This document shows positions 10,813 through 22,457 of a stretch of DNA of 64,000 bases, piece after piece. Every line of letters begins with the position of its first letter. Within the stretch, counting starts at the first letter, position 1. A program made the position numbers and the translations under genes. The stretch spans positions 17,241,660 through 17,305,659 of the forward strand of contig NC_134999.1 in assembly GCF_051020985.1 (NCBI RefSeq), in the 5' to 3' direction. Source of the DNA: Nomia melanderi (Eukaryota; Arthropoda; Insecta; Hymenoptera; Halictidae). The notes beneath the pieces were generated by a model. The model was not told where the DNA came from, made no database searches, and worked only from the letters and a program-made list of their open reading frames with translations.

Positions 10813-11653
10813 TTAACCCTTTGCACTCCGTAGGCTCCTCTCAGTCGCCATTCGATTTGGCACAGAAAAATCATGGAGTATAATATTTAACGTTAAGTGT
10901 CGTGTGATGCATTAATATGTGAAATATTAAAATAAAACAGCCTCTTTCTTCAATTTATGTACGATTTCTCGTGAAGCCAGTTTCAAGAAATGTTAACACA
11001 CTATCGGCGGGTAACATCAAACTTGACTCACACGTATAGCGGGCGAAAATTAGTGAAGTATGAAAAAAGTACACTTTTTAGAAAACATGTAATATCTTCA
11101 CATCTAATAGTAGGATTTCAATGAAATTCAGAAAATAGGTATCACATAGTATTTCGAACATGTCGATGAAATTTAAAAAAAAATTCAATTTTTAATTTAG
11201 CTTCCTATCACTTCATTTAATGTATAACATGGACCAAACAATAATTGTTAATTTTTGAAAGTTTTAAAAGTTCATGTAGTAAGAGAAGAGCTTAATAATG
11301 TTTAGGAATATTTTATTATTCAGTTTCTTATACAGTAATTTTATTGACTCTAATATTTTTTTAATGTATGGTATTTTTGAAAACACTCACCCCTATGAAG
11401 GGGAATCTGACAAAACTTACACATATAAGAAATTAAACTTTTCTTTTTATGCACTGCACGAGCAGGACATTACAAAATTACGACTGCCCAATATTAGTGA
11501 CAATGAAAAAAAAGCATTGGTGAGTGTTTCACTAACACTTAGCGTACGTTCTGCATAAAAGGTATTTTAATACCCTTCCCGCCGATAGTGTGTTAACTAT
11601 ATTCCATTGGAAAGTGTTGGGTATTTTTGGTAGAAAACTCTCGGAGTGCAAAA
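10813..11653 (+). mobile_element. Family A element split by a 604-bp element (H)
   Basis: The left end TTAACCCTTTGCACTCCG opens at 10813. The family A body continues to about 10992 and resumes after 11596 with the family right-end text ending CTCGGAGTGCAAA. The last bases (GGGTTAA) have been lost into an A-run. The interruption falls at a TTAA. Confidence 0.75.
10993..11596. mobile_element. TTAA-flanked element H, 604 bp, nested in family A
   Basis: Starts TTAACACACTATCGGCGGG and ends CCCGCCGATAGTGTGTTAA, a long and perfect inverted terminal repeat. The palindrome GGTATTTTAATACC lies at 11561-11574 next to the right end. It is more than twice the size of the others. It holds an 86-codon open frame (11298-11558, plus) rich in Phe, Leu and Ser with no family I recognise. 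It also holds an internal inverted pair AACACTCACC/GGTGAGTGTT near 11384 and 11519. Confidence 0.85.
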
Positions 11654-12234
11654 AAAAAAATTATAAATCAGCTGATTCGGCGGTTAGGGGAGAGTACGTT
11701 GTCAATGCGCGGTGTTCATTCAGAAAACCGTCTCGCTCTCGGCCCTTTGTATCACCGTGGCCGTTGCACACCGAGATGCATTAGCATCCGACAACATCCT
11801 TCGCATCACGCGAATCTCTCGTTACTCTCTCCGCGGAAACAATAAGATTCAAAAACAATGGACAACGTTCTTCCGCGATTCGTCAAACTTCTTCGGAAAC
11901 CCTCGCCACAACTATTGTAATCCCCCGGCGACCATTGTTGGCGGACGCCGCTGGGAAATTTATGGAATTTTCGTACGGGCGGAACGCGCCGCAGGAAAAA
12001 CGAATTACCAGGCACACGCTCGTCTGGACGAACGTCTGGAAACGTTTTTTCTGATACCGATCCGAGGCGGTTCGTACCGTAACGAATACAATTGCGATTT
12101 AATTGACTTTCCTACGGGTATTACGATACAGCTCGATGGAAGAATCGCTTCCACGTGAGAATAGAGGATCGGTGGAGCAGAGATTGAATGCAATTATGTC
12201 TGAAGACGGCACGGTAAGTTAGAGGAAATGTATT
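11654..12234. other. Non-coding stretch
   Basis: CpG-rich from about 11690 to 12180, with overlapping open frames on both strands (11712-12158 plus and 11806-12015 minus). Neither shows a domain or splice structure that I recognise. Confidence 0.55.
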
Positions 12235-12330
12235 TTAACCCTTCGCGATCGGTGGCGCCAACATACCGACGTTTAACGTTTGTTTTTGAAATCGGTATCG
12301 GCAATTGTTTTCTGAGTAGTGTCATTTTGC
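12235..12330. mobile_element. Left end of a further TTAA family (R)
   Basis: TTAACCCTTCGCGATCGG has the same form as the other family ends and is followed by GTGGCGCC. I could not find a matching right end before the family C element at 12400, so only the left part is called. Confidence 0.4.
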
Positions 12331-12399
12331 GAGAGGTATTGTGTTTATTATTCTTTACAGAATTCACATTCTAGAAAACACATTGACTTCAACAAATTT

Positions 12400-12623
12400 T
12401 TAACCCTTTGAACTCTGTATGCTCCAATATTACACCAGTAATATTAAATATTTTAATGAATTTTAAGAAAACTACCTTAAGATTATTAGATCTTCCAAAT
12501 ATAATTGTCGTGAATTAAAGGTCTAAGAAATGTTATAACATTGTTAATTTTCAGTAGGACTACTATCAAAATTGGTAAGAGTTGCTGACATATCACAAAA
12601 CTATGTGGTGTGCTAAGGGTTAA
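12400..12623 (+). mobile_element. TTAA-flanked MITE, family C
   Basis: Starts TTAACCCTTTGAACTCTG and ends GTGCTAAGGGTTAA. The GGCTCCAATATT-type block has diverged to TGCTCCAATATT. It is 224 bp and aligns with 54361-54563, 55760-55999 and the inverted copy at 1121-1358. Confidence 0.85.
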
Positions 12624-15073
12624 TATCGGTATATTTATTATAAAGTATCTATAGAAAAATAACTTTGCTGATAGTAAAAGGTTAAAATTCTCAAGCGATT
12701 CTGTAAAGACTCGATACAAATAAATTAGGTAAGCAAGAATATTCGAGCACTTATATTACGGTATCCTACATATCAATAAACCCTAATCGAACTAGCAGAA
12801 CAATGTATTCCTAAGATGCACATCATTATCCAGAATACAATGATCTACCAGTAAACCGAACAAGGAAGAAGGTACGTAAAAGTCTCAATGAAATAACTAC
12901 CAATAAAACCTCATTTCGATAATGCTCTATATCCCCGTACAAGAAAACTAGAAATCAGCCTCGAGATACGAGGGAATAGAAAAAGAACGAAGAAACGAAC
13001 GAAACCGACGAGCGCACACTCGTTATCCCCGGTTAACAAGTCACAGGAACGGAAGAAAGCCGGGAGGAGCCTACGCGGAGGACTAATAATGTTCGCCAAT
13101 CGATACGCTGAAAATCCGCCGTAAAAAGATAAGCCACCGGCGGGTTATTACGAGAAACTCGCGGCGCTCATTTGCTCGAAGGTTGTAATTTCAGTACAAA
13201 GAAGACTTTATAATCCGTTCGTGACGCGGAATCGTAACATCAGCGCGGCCCCCCCATTTGCATTGCTTATTCATAATTAGTCAAGATATCCGAAGCGGAG
13301 CTATGACATTTTTAAATTTTTAGGTCAGGCCAGATATCATGCGGGCCCGCGCGTTGCCAGATCGAACTTCGATAATGCCCGCCCCAATTCACCTTTTCGG
13401 GCTCCGTGTTTAGCTCGGCCACGATACGTCGTCCGAACGATTTAGTTTTCGCGAGAGTTATCGTCCACGTGACAGCGGATCTCGCCGGGCCGGGCCGGCC
13501 CGCCGAAAAGATAAATTCATTTGCATCGGGCTGACCCGTATTCACCGCGCGAGATCATGCCGTGACCGAGGCAGATTATAATATTGAAGGTTAACGCGAA
13601 TATATTCTCGTTCCCGGGCGGGGGTTGAAAGGTTGTAAAAATCTACCTTGTCGTCGAGTGAACGATCTCGCGGCAGCGGAGAATTTTTTATGGGCTACCT
13701 TTCGAATTGATGGCTCGTGCTTCGGCTGCTTCGAGAGGTACAGTGTTTTGTTTTATCCTCTCGGCTTATCTTTTAATTTTATCTTAATACGTATTCATAG
13801 TATGTACTTTATTATCGTCCCGGAAGATAACGAATTCATTCTCGCCGGTTTCGAGTACGCGGAACGATGAGCGGAGAATTTGGATATTCGAAAGGTTGCA
13901 GGATGTAATTGGTACGCTTGAAACCTTGCTTTTTCTGTTCTGTGAACAGGGGAGATAAGGGATTTTAATTATTTCCCGCGTTCGGTGTTTCGATTACGGA
14001 TTGGACACACAGTGCATTCGCATATGTTGTACAGAGAAAAGTGCAAGCCGAGTCAGGTGTCCCGCTCCTCCGCGGAACTTTTACCGCCGACAAAAGGAAA
14101 CTTCTTCCTCCAGGGGAACCACTTCCTCCACATTGTTCGATCTAACGGCACCAACGGCCGAACAAAGTTGCTTCCGCCGGTATTTTCCGCAAGTACAGGA
14201 ACTGTGCCAAAAGGTTTCCTGTCACGACCGGCGTGCCCCGAGTCTGCCCGCAAATATTTGCCAGCGTTTCCAACTAACTTCCGAGCACATCATATTCCAA
14301 ACAAACTGCCGCACGGATTTATAACTAAAATTTCACGTTGAAATCTCTGCCTCGCGAACGCTCGTTAAAAATAAATCACATCCTTAACCGCCTAAACAAA
14401 CACGAATTCAACTACGATTCAAAGAAACCAAGATAAACCTCCAGCTGATAACACTAACAATTCAACTTCCAATATTCACACAAACATTCAACACAAAACT
14501 TACAATGAAAATCTCCTTCCAATATATGCAACGATGCTCCATTTTCTATAAACACAGAAATCCACAGATAATCCCAAACAAACGACTACAAGCACTTCCA
14601 CCAATTATCCCTCCCAGAGCATCTCGAGACGGTCGCAGACAATGCGGGGCTCTCCCTAAAATCGTCAAACAAGAATCTCGCCGATATTCGGTCGGAACGC
14701 CGAGTGTTATTCGCAATTAGCTGTAGCAGGGTTGCGCGCGGCGGAGGCCGAGTGGTGGGGCGTGCGAGGGGCCCGCGGGCCCGCTGGTAATGCACAAGAA
14801 CTCCCAGGTATCGGGGCATCGGGCGACACTCTCCCGGGAGTCTTCGGGAAAGATCTGAGGTCCGACAATGAATACCTATTAAAACGGTGTGAACAATGCC
14901 CGGGGCTGGGCCGTGGTCTCGGTCTCAGGATCGCGCCGGTAGCAACAAGAGCGCTAAGTAGAGGGACCGGGCAACCTCTTGTGCCCCGCAGGTGATATAC
15001 TGCGAGATCCGCGATATCGGGACGTAGGGCCCTCGCCGGGGCCCCGAGGAAGAAACTGGACACAACGCTCGGT

Positions 15074-15116
15074 TCTCTCTTTCTTTCTCTCTCTCTCTCT
15101 CTCTCTCTCTTCCTTT
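15074..15116. repeat. (CT)n simple repeat
   Basis: An almost pure CT run, uninterrupted from about 15087 to 15110. The open frames across it, rich in Arg-Glu on one strand and Ser-Leu on the other, are artefacts of this repeat. Confidence 0.95.
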
Positions 15117-15480
15117 CGTTTCTGTGTCTTGGCAACACTCCGCAGAGCAACGCCACGCCATCCCCCGGGGCTGTGTCTCTCTTTCTCCGCGTTCGCATTC
15201 CTGTTCCCGTTTCGCATTCGCATTCCCGTTCGCACCCGAGAACTACGATCCGGATTCGTGTCCATTACCTTGCATACGCCGCGACCCGCTTGTCGTTCAC
15301 CCGCCCCCGGATTCTGCTGTGGGAGCCGTGCTGTTTCGAGAGGAGGCCTCAACCCTGAGTGCTCTGATTTTGTCGCTGCGTTTCTACCTTGGCTTTGGGA
15401 AACGGAGGAATAGTGGGTGGCTTTGTTTTTGGATATTTGGTTTTTTGGATTTGAGGGAGTTTGAGATTTTGGGGATGCTA

Positions 15481-15700
15481 TGTTTGAGGTAAATTAGGGG
15501 ATCTTGAGATTGGTGATTGTGTTCTGGTATTTAAAGATAGATGACTTGAGTACATAGGTTTGAATTTTGAGGGTGGAATTTTGAGGGTTGAGATTTTGAG
15601 ATGTTAGTGTGTTTGAGGTAAATTTAGGGATCTTGAGATTGGTGATTATGTCGTGGTATTTAGTGACAGATGTCTTGAATATATATTTATCTTTGAATTT
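15481..15700. repeat. Two-copy tandem repeat, period 129 bp
   Basis: TGTTTGAGGTAAAT followed by GGGATCTTGAGATTGGTGAT begins at 15481 and again at 15610. The first copy is complete and the second about 90 bp long. It is T- and G-rich on this strand. Confidence 0.8.
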
Positions 15701-16698
15701 CAAAGAGCATCGGTGCTTACATTAACTTGTTGAATTATGTTTCATACGTTCGTTAAATATAGATTATCGCTGGTAATTTCCCGGAATAAGTAGGAAATCT
15801 ACATTAGCGGCAATCCCGCGTTCATCTCGTTTGAACTTAAAAGAAACGAAGGAACACTTAATCAATACTGATGATTAATAGTTCCTGTTTCTAAGTCGTA
15901 GCGAGTCTAACCTAGTATTAGTTCCAAGGGATTAAAGAAAGAGGAACGATCGATGATGGGCCAAGTGGACCAGTTGATCCGAACGAAGCGGAGCTCGAGC
16001 CAGCGAGGAAGAAGCATTCAGGACACTGGTATTATCAGAGTTTCCACGGCGGTGGTGGTCGGGGGAGCCGGGGGAGGGCCAGCGATCGTTCGTGGCCAGG
16101 TTCGCAGTACTTAGCGGCGTTAAATCGATAAAAGTGTAGAAGCCGCATTACGAGGGTTTCGTGTGGGCACACTTAGAGGCCGCGCACGTTCGTCGTGAGA
16201 TTGGAGTTGCAGAAGGCAACTCCAGACCGGGGGAGGAAGATAATGGACGAGAGAAAGAGGAACGTCTGCCCATTATTCCGCAGCGATTCTTCGATTGGCC
16301 CCACCTGATTGCGATTGCAGATGAGATTGCACACCCGCGGCCAAGGGAACCCCGCTCCTGGCGCACAGTTGCATAATTCTGACCTGTTCCCTGAAACTTC
16401 TCCCGTTTCATCGAAAACGTTCGCCGGCCAGTAATTCGATTGACGAAAATTCCTGTCGAATCCGTTCACGACTGCTCCGTCGTCGTTAATACGTGTGTCG
16501 TTAGAGAAATTATTCTCTATTCCCCATGCATGGCTGTGACACTGCAGAATCGACTCTAATTCCAAGTTTCCCTATTCCTAACTCTTCTAGTTTATTATAC
16601 GACATTCCCGAGATACGAGAAAAATTGTTATTTTAGTGGAAACTTTAAGGCTTGAGAAAGCCGACCACATTCTATTCTGAGCCATTCATTTCTCCTCA

Positions 16699-16935
16699 TT
16701 AACCAGTTAACTGTGTTTGACGAGTATACACGTCATCGTAAAGCTTGATACTAATTCTTTCATGAATTCTTTATTTTTCCACATAAACATGTAATCCATC
16801 TTTGCTTTGATCTTTCATTAAAATACACTCTACGTCCATTCGTCCTGCGTTCGACGAGTGCCCGCTCCATTTTTCGATTTTATTGCACGAACGAGAGGTA
16901 TTTCCAACTAAATTCCACAGTTAACTGCTTAGTAA
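16699..16935 (+). mobile_element. TTAA-type MITE, family G
   Basis: Starts TTAACCAGTTAACTGTG and ends near CCACAGTTAACTGCTTAG. The palindrome GACGAGTATACACGTC (16719-16734, one mismatch) follows the left repeat. The inverted relative at 28987-29200 keeps both TTAA ends. The right terminal TTAA here has decayed. Confidence 0.8.
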
Positions 16936-17061
16936 ATACAATTCTCTACTTAGGAATTCTAAATTGGAAATGCTTAGAACTGTTGCAAGATGGACCTTTC
17001 AACGATTGCTATACGCTAATGAACTATAAAGAATGCGATATTAACGAGGGATTCGGAAACA

Positions 17062-17300
17062 TTAACTCCTTGCCGTACAATGGCGAGTGAGACTCGTGAT
17101 GAAGATTTCTAAACTAATTTAACAAGAATCAATGTTGTTCATTATCCACGGATCAAAGCAAACAACTATTTTGCTGTTATCATTGTATTATCTTCAAATA
17201 AAATTTCCACTTGAAGTAGAATGGACAATTTTATTGCATTTCTTCCAAATTGTCGATAGTAAAATGGTACACGAGCATAGTGGCGAAAATAAATAGTACG
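17062..17300 (+). mobile_element. MITE family B, right end lost
   Basis: Starts TTAACTCCTTGCCGTAC and is nearly identical to 3201-3451 up to AAATAGTACG near 17298. The closing GTCAAGGGGTTAA is absent, so the right terminal repeat was deleted or diverged. Confidence 0.85.
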
Positions 17301-19160
17301 ACAGCAATCGACCTCAAAGATGACGAGAGTCAGAAGCAAGAAAGTCAAAGTCAAGAGTCGTTCCAGATGAATCAATGAAGTCGCTGAGAAGTCCTGGAAG
17401 GTGGTTCATTAAGTTTCCTGGCGGAGTGGCATCGTTTACTTGCCACAAGCTCGGTTCCACAAACTCCACCGACTCTCGGTTCCCGAAAAAAAGGGAGAAT
17501 AAAAAAAAGGAAACGCGGTCCCCTACGCTCCGCTATGTAAATTAATTAGCCTCTCGGTAAACGCGCTGATTTTTCAGGCAGGCACGTGGTGCGTCCTCGC
17601 CTCCGGTTACTCAGCAGAAAGAAGAAGAGGAGGAGGAGGAAGAAAAGGAGAAGAAGGAAGGTGGCGGACGTTGCAGGAGATTCAGATAGCGGATCGTGGG
17701 GGTTGCACCTCTTTCGCTTTTTTACTGACGCTTACCGTTCCTCCCGGTCCCCCCTTGGACCCCCATAAAAGGTCCAAACCGACGAGTCCCGGTAATTAAC
17801 CTTCTCAGCGTCGATCTTATTGCCCTGCGCCTCGTGTTTCCCCGGTTTTTGTCGCGACGATTTCGACGCCGGTTTTTGACGAGCCAATCCCGAACGAAAA
17901 TCTCGCCCCTCGGTGCAGTTTGATTAATAATTAATTATCGATCGTGCCCGATAAGCTGCCGAGATGGTTTCTTGCGCTCTAAAGTGATACATAGAAACCT
18001 CCGCTTCTTATTCGCTTCTTCGAGCGTTGTTGATTTCTCTTAATTGAAAATCGATAGAAAATTATTAGTATATTTTTATGGTGCAACATAATGCATTGCC
18101 CTTTACTCGATGCGAAGGGTTGATTAGGATTACTGCAATTGCGATGTTATGGAATTCTCTTTTCGTCGATTTTTCGTCTACTTTAGAGACAGTTCGTAGG
18201 CAGTAAGTTTGACGGAGAATTTTTTCCCATGGCGAGTCAAACGAGAATTTACATTTGAAATTTAAAATATGATGGGAGCAGTTACCATTAGGCAGAATGC
18301 ATCGCGCCCGATTGCGCGCGCGACAGGAAGAGGAGAGACGAATAAGACGGCTGATGGAAATGTTAGTTCAACGCATTAATAATCCCGCGGACTAATTACT
18401 GGCCGCGCGAGGGCATCAAATCCTCATTACGCAATTCGTCACCCTCCGACACCTTAATCAAAATCCGCCGCGCGCGGAATAATGGCGGAGTACTTTTCAT
18501 CGTTGGATCCGCCGCTTTAAGACGCTTTCCAGTGACATCCCGAATATCTCTTTACTTCGTTTCCGATCTGTTATCAAAAGCATTTGCGTTCAACGTTAAT
18601 TAATTTCTTAATAATCTTCCCTGTCCCTCTTTTATCCAACTATACAAGTCATCCGTATTGAATATTAATTAAAATTTCGATGATCTTCTCCACCGTTCCT
18701 CGTCGATCCACTATCGAAACTGCGCGAATCGGGTATTAATTAAAATTTCACTGATCTCCTTGCGATCGAGCCACAATTAACAGTTGCTTGAGACGGATAT
18801 TAATTAACTAAGAATTTCAACGATCCCGGAGGAACAATATTTCCTCCGCGGCAGTTGCGTCTAAAACGCGGCGGACTGGGGGACGCGGTTCCTCGGCGCG
18901 CAGCTTGTAAGTACTTAGCGTCAGCGTACCTTGTAAACGCGCACCATGAACGTTGATGAAGAGATACACATCGATACAGTTACCTCCTCATCATTACGAC
19001 TCATTTACATTTTTCATTTCGATCTGACACCTGGCGGGGAGGGACACACGGGTATAGCAACGTCGCGTGACGAGAGGCGGGGGGGGAGAAGGACGGCGAG
19101 GAAAACGGGAAGACGAAGGCAACGCGGAGCGACCGTAACGAAGTCCGCGAAGTCTGAAGC

Positions 19161-19182
19161 GGGGGAGGGGGGAGGGGGGGGG
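19161..19182 (+). repeat. G-run with quadruplex form
   Basis: Runs of 5, 6 and 9 guanines separated by single adenines. The 9-base run can supply two tracts, so four G-tracts with very short loops are available. This is a sequence-level prediction only. Confidence 0.7.
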
Positions 19183-20121
19183 ACTTCCGGAAAAGAGGAA
19201 CACGAGGCGGGAGATGATAAAATATAAAAGTTAAACGCTGGAAATTGAAAAGGTTCGTGTTGAAAGGGAACCCGGGGCACAAACGTCAGCCAAATGGAAT
19301 ATAAACGAGGGGAGCCTGATTAATTCGAAACTCGAAACGTACTAACGAAACATGATGATTTATAACCGCGTTGAAACGTGTACAAATTGGTGAACCGCGG
19401 ATCTCGCGCGTTTACGGCGTCTTTATTACCATAACAGATAAAAGAAGACGAGGGAAATGGAATAACATCCGCGCGTTATCGCGTTGATATTCTCGCCGTC
19501 TGATCCGACATTGCTAAACTCTTGTGTTCACGGTATATCGGCGCGACAGAAATAGATAATATAAATAATATAATATACACTCGGCATGGGAATCTTCATT
19601 ATTCGGTTGAATATTACAAAGCAATTCGAGCGAATGAAATAACACGAAACGAAGATTCGTGACGATAAAGGGATAAAGAGCGAAGTAGTGGAAAGAAGGG
19701 AGGAGAGATACAGGAAACGGCTTGATAAAAAGAAGCAAAGGGACCAGCGTGTAAGACGCGAACGCAGCTTGTGGCTGATGGAACGAAGATGGCGGACGGC
19801 GAAGGGAAGAGGGAGAGAGACAGACGGACAGGAACGAAGGGAATTGGAGCAAGCGGTAAAGAAAGATTGACAGAACGGAACCCGGTATGCGAGAGGGGTG
19901 AAATCAACGAAACGGATCTCGAGCGGGCAGGCAACGGGAACCGGAAGTCGGCAGAGGGATTATACGGAAGATCGTTAATCGATTAAATTCGTCGGCGCGC
20001 AGTCGCGCCACCGACCAGTGCAATTATTTAATTTCGCCGATTATCTCCGGCCGCGTCCATTTTTCATGTCATTATCGCGATGCGGCGCTGCCTTTATGAT
20101 TTCCCTTCGGCCGCGGGGCGA

Positions 20122-20145
20122 CGCGGCGCGGCGCGGCGCGGCGCG
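20122..20145. repeat. (CGCGG)n short tandem repeat
   Basis: Four units of CGCGG followed by CGCGA, all CpG-dense. No coding role is apparent. Confidence 0.85.
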
Positions 20146-20360
20146 AGCGTGAGCGCGATGGGAACCGTGCGTCATTGCGTATGAAGTCATCAGCCTCGGG
20201 GCGACGATTGAACCAGGGCCCCGCGGCTTTGAAAAGTGATTTCCATTCCGGTTGTCTCGTGCCGCGCTGCACGTCTTATTTTTATAGACACGCGACGGGA
20301 ACGTCGTGGCTCCCTTGACCCTGGCTCGTCGTTCGCCAGTGTTTCTGGCTCGCTGATAAA

Positions 20361-20611
20361 TTAACCCCTTTGCGTACTATTTACTTTCGTCACTAAGCTA
20401 GCGTGATATTTTACTATCGACAATTTGTAAGAAATAGAGCAAAATTTTCCACTCTACTTCAGGTGGAAATTTGATTTGAAGATAATATATTGATAATAGA
20501 AAAATATTTGCTTGCTTTGATCCCTGGGTAATGAACAACGTTGATTCTTGTTAAATTAGTTTAGAAACCTTTATTACGAGTCTCACTCGTCATTGTACGG
20601 CAAGGGGTTAA
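20361..20611 (-). mobile_element. TTAA-flanked MITE, family B, inverted
   Basis: Starts TTAACCCCTTTGCGTAC and ends GTACGGCAAGGGGTTAA. It is the reverse complement of the 3201-3451 element with moderate divergence, and both ends are intact. Confidence 0.9.
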
Positions 20612-20950
20612 CGATCGCGTCACGGAGATCTCTTTTCATTGGATCCTTGGTTTCGTTTCGTGTGATCTTCGTGTGCGGAGATTTGTAAATTAGGGGTAGT
20701 TTCGGTGGATTGGAAGATCGATGTTTAGAGATGATTGATTTCTGTTTGGATATTGTGGATATTTGGCTATTTGTTTAGTTTTAAATTGAATTTAGTGATA
20801 TCGGATTGTAAGACAAGATCCGAACGAATGAACTCTTGTAATTGCTATAGAAAACTAAAAATAAGTTGATTCGACTGTTTGGTTAGCATTAATACGCGTT
20901 AGTTGCACAGATATGAAATAAACATTGAGTAAAATACTAATTAAATAGTA

Positions 20951-21060
20951 TTAACCGTTTGAGTGCTGAGGAGCGCTATAACGTTCTTCTTGTGTTGTGC
21001 CAAAATTGCGGAGAGCGCGGAGGCGCTTCTGTTTATCAGGATCAAGATCTTTTGAAATAA
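20951..21060 (+). mobile_element. Left end of TTAA family I
   Basis: TTAACCGTTTGAGTGCTG is followed by a loose inverted block around GGAGCGCTATAACGTTC. This follows the same plan as the complete families. No right end was found before the family A element at 21097. Confidence 0.45.
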
Positions 21061-21096
21061 CACAATATTTGTGATCTCATTAGATAACTACTGCTA

Positions 21097-21325
21097 TTAA
21101 TCCTTTGCACTCGAGAGGTGATTCTCAGTCACCACTTGATTTCATTTGCAAGATTATAAAGTCTTATATATAATATTAAGCTTTGTATGATGCATCAATA
21201 TATGGACTATTGAAATAAAATAACTTTCCTTCTTAATTTATACACGTTTCCTTGTTAATTACTTTCAAAAAACATCGTTTGTATCTCTTCGAAGAATATT
21301 GAATATTTCGAGTGCAAAGGGTTAA
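21097..21325 (+). mobile_element. TTAA-flanked MITE, family A
   Basis: Starts TTAATCCTTTGCACTCG and ends CGAGTGCAAAGGGTTAA. The palindrome GGTGATTCTCAGTCACC lies at 21117-21133. It is 229 bp. Confidence 0.9.
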
Positions 21326-22457
21326 TTTCTTTGCATACAAACCCAATCACTTCATTTTTGCTAAATATCCACAAAAGTTGTTTATCATCCAAACGGTCAA
21401 TTAAATAAAAAAAGGTATAATACACCGCATTATTTCTACAAAGCCAATACAGAAACTCATAGCGAATCATCGAAAGAAAGTTTCATTCCATTCAAAGCAC
21501 AAAATGTTCACCGATCATCGAATTCCCGGAGCTCGAAAGATCCTCGACCCGTTCCCTCGTCGAGATCGATCCGGAACACCAGTAGCGGCCATTAACTGGA
21601 GAACGATGCTCGTCGAGCGCGCATCTTTTTCATCCACGCTACGATCGTCCGTGATCAGCCCGCGATCGGCCGTTCCACGCGCCGATCGAGATACCGAAAA
21701 AAAGTTCGTTGGGACATCTGCCTGCGACACCCATCAAGCCCTTCCGATGAAATGACGCGGCCGCTGCATTTTTCTGATAGGGAACGGGCCCGGTTCACGG
21801 AAGGAATGGCACGCGTGCGATCGGTATCGGGCGTCCGTGCGGCCGGACACTCGGTCCTCCTTTCGGACGGGCAACATCCGATTTGCCTTTAATCGGTTCG
21901 ACACCGAGCGGCGGACCGGACACGCGATAACTATCGCTCATTAACGTCATTATTAAAAATGCGGCAATTAGACCGGGGCGAATATCGACTTATATGGGGC
22001 GGGGAGCCGTGCGCTGTTTTTCGATCGTGCCGGAACACCTTTTCCCGATCCTGCCTCTTTCTTTCGGTAACGTGGATCGGGATCGTTAAGCGCTCGGGGA
22101 CGTATGTCCACTGGTAGCCCCGGTTTCCTGGGAATGGGGATGATTTTTTGGGGGAAGCTCTCCGTCGACAGTTTTAGTAGTTAATGAAGGTTTTTCGGTT
22201 GATACTCGGTGCCCGGCGTTTCGTGCGTGTCTCGTTATCGACAGGTTGTTCGATGGTTATCGTTGATTTCGGAGAGATTCTGCTTCGAGATTAAGCAACT
22301 TGTTTAGCAATTGATGCAAGAGTATTCGTGTTTGATGCAGTTTTTGCTTGGAAAGTAGTGTTTAGTAATGTGATCGGTGTAAAGGATATTGTATGATTTT
22401 GTTTGATTTTACGGATACTTTGTGCAGCGTACAGTCGAATGTTGAATACGATTAAGA
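21326..22457. other. Non-coding stretch, CpG-rich core
   Basis: Bases 21500-22120 are CpG-rich with overlapping open frames on both strands and no recognisable protein. The flanks are AT-rich. I see no element or exon. Confidence 0.55.

Larger units (their letters stand above)
12624..16698. other. Four-kilobase stretch without TTAA elements
   Basis: It contains CpG-rich segments at about 13000-13560, 13970-14340 and 14700-15350. The many open frames here overlap on both strands and encode mostly Arg, Pro and Ser. The short VMHK-type reading at 14787 was considered as the next ss exon and rejected. Regulatory content is possible but not shown. Confidence 0.55.
17301..20360. other. Three-kilobase stretch without TTAA elements
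   Basis: Purine-rich (GAA/GAG)n lies at 17616-17661, a G-rich run at 19161-19182 and (GCGCG)n at 20122-20145. Bases 18280-18500 are CpG-rich with TAATTA and ATTAAT motifs. No exon is recognised; open frames near 19000-19280 and 19514-19934 lie opposite one another and follow the skewed composition. Confidence 0.55.

Noticed and set aside
14787..14807. GTA ATG CAC AAG AAC TCC CAG reads V-M-H-K, like the residues that follow the bHLH region in insect Spineless, and is followed by a GT.
   Set aside because: No AG acceptor or pyrimidine tract lies directly upstream; the preceding bases are GC-rich and purine-rich. The downstream reading does not continue into a PAS domain. A rough estimate puts a chance match of this degeneracy at about one or two in a hundred for a window of this size.
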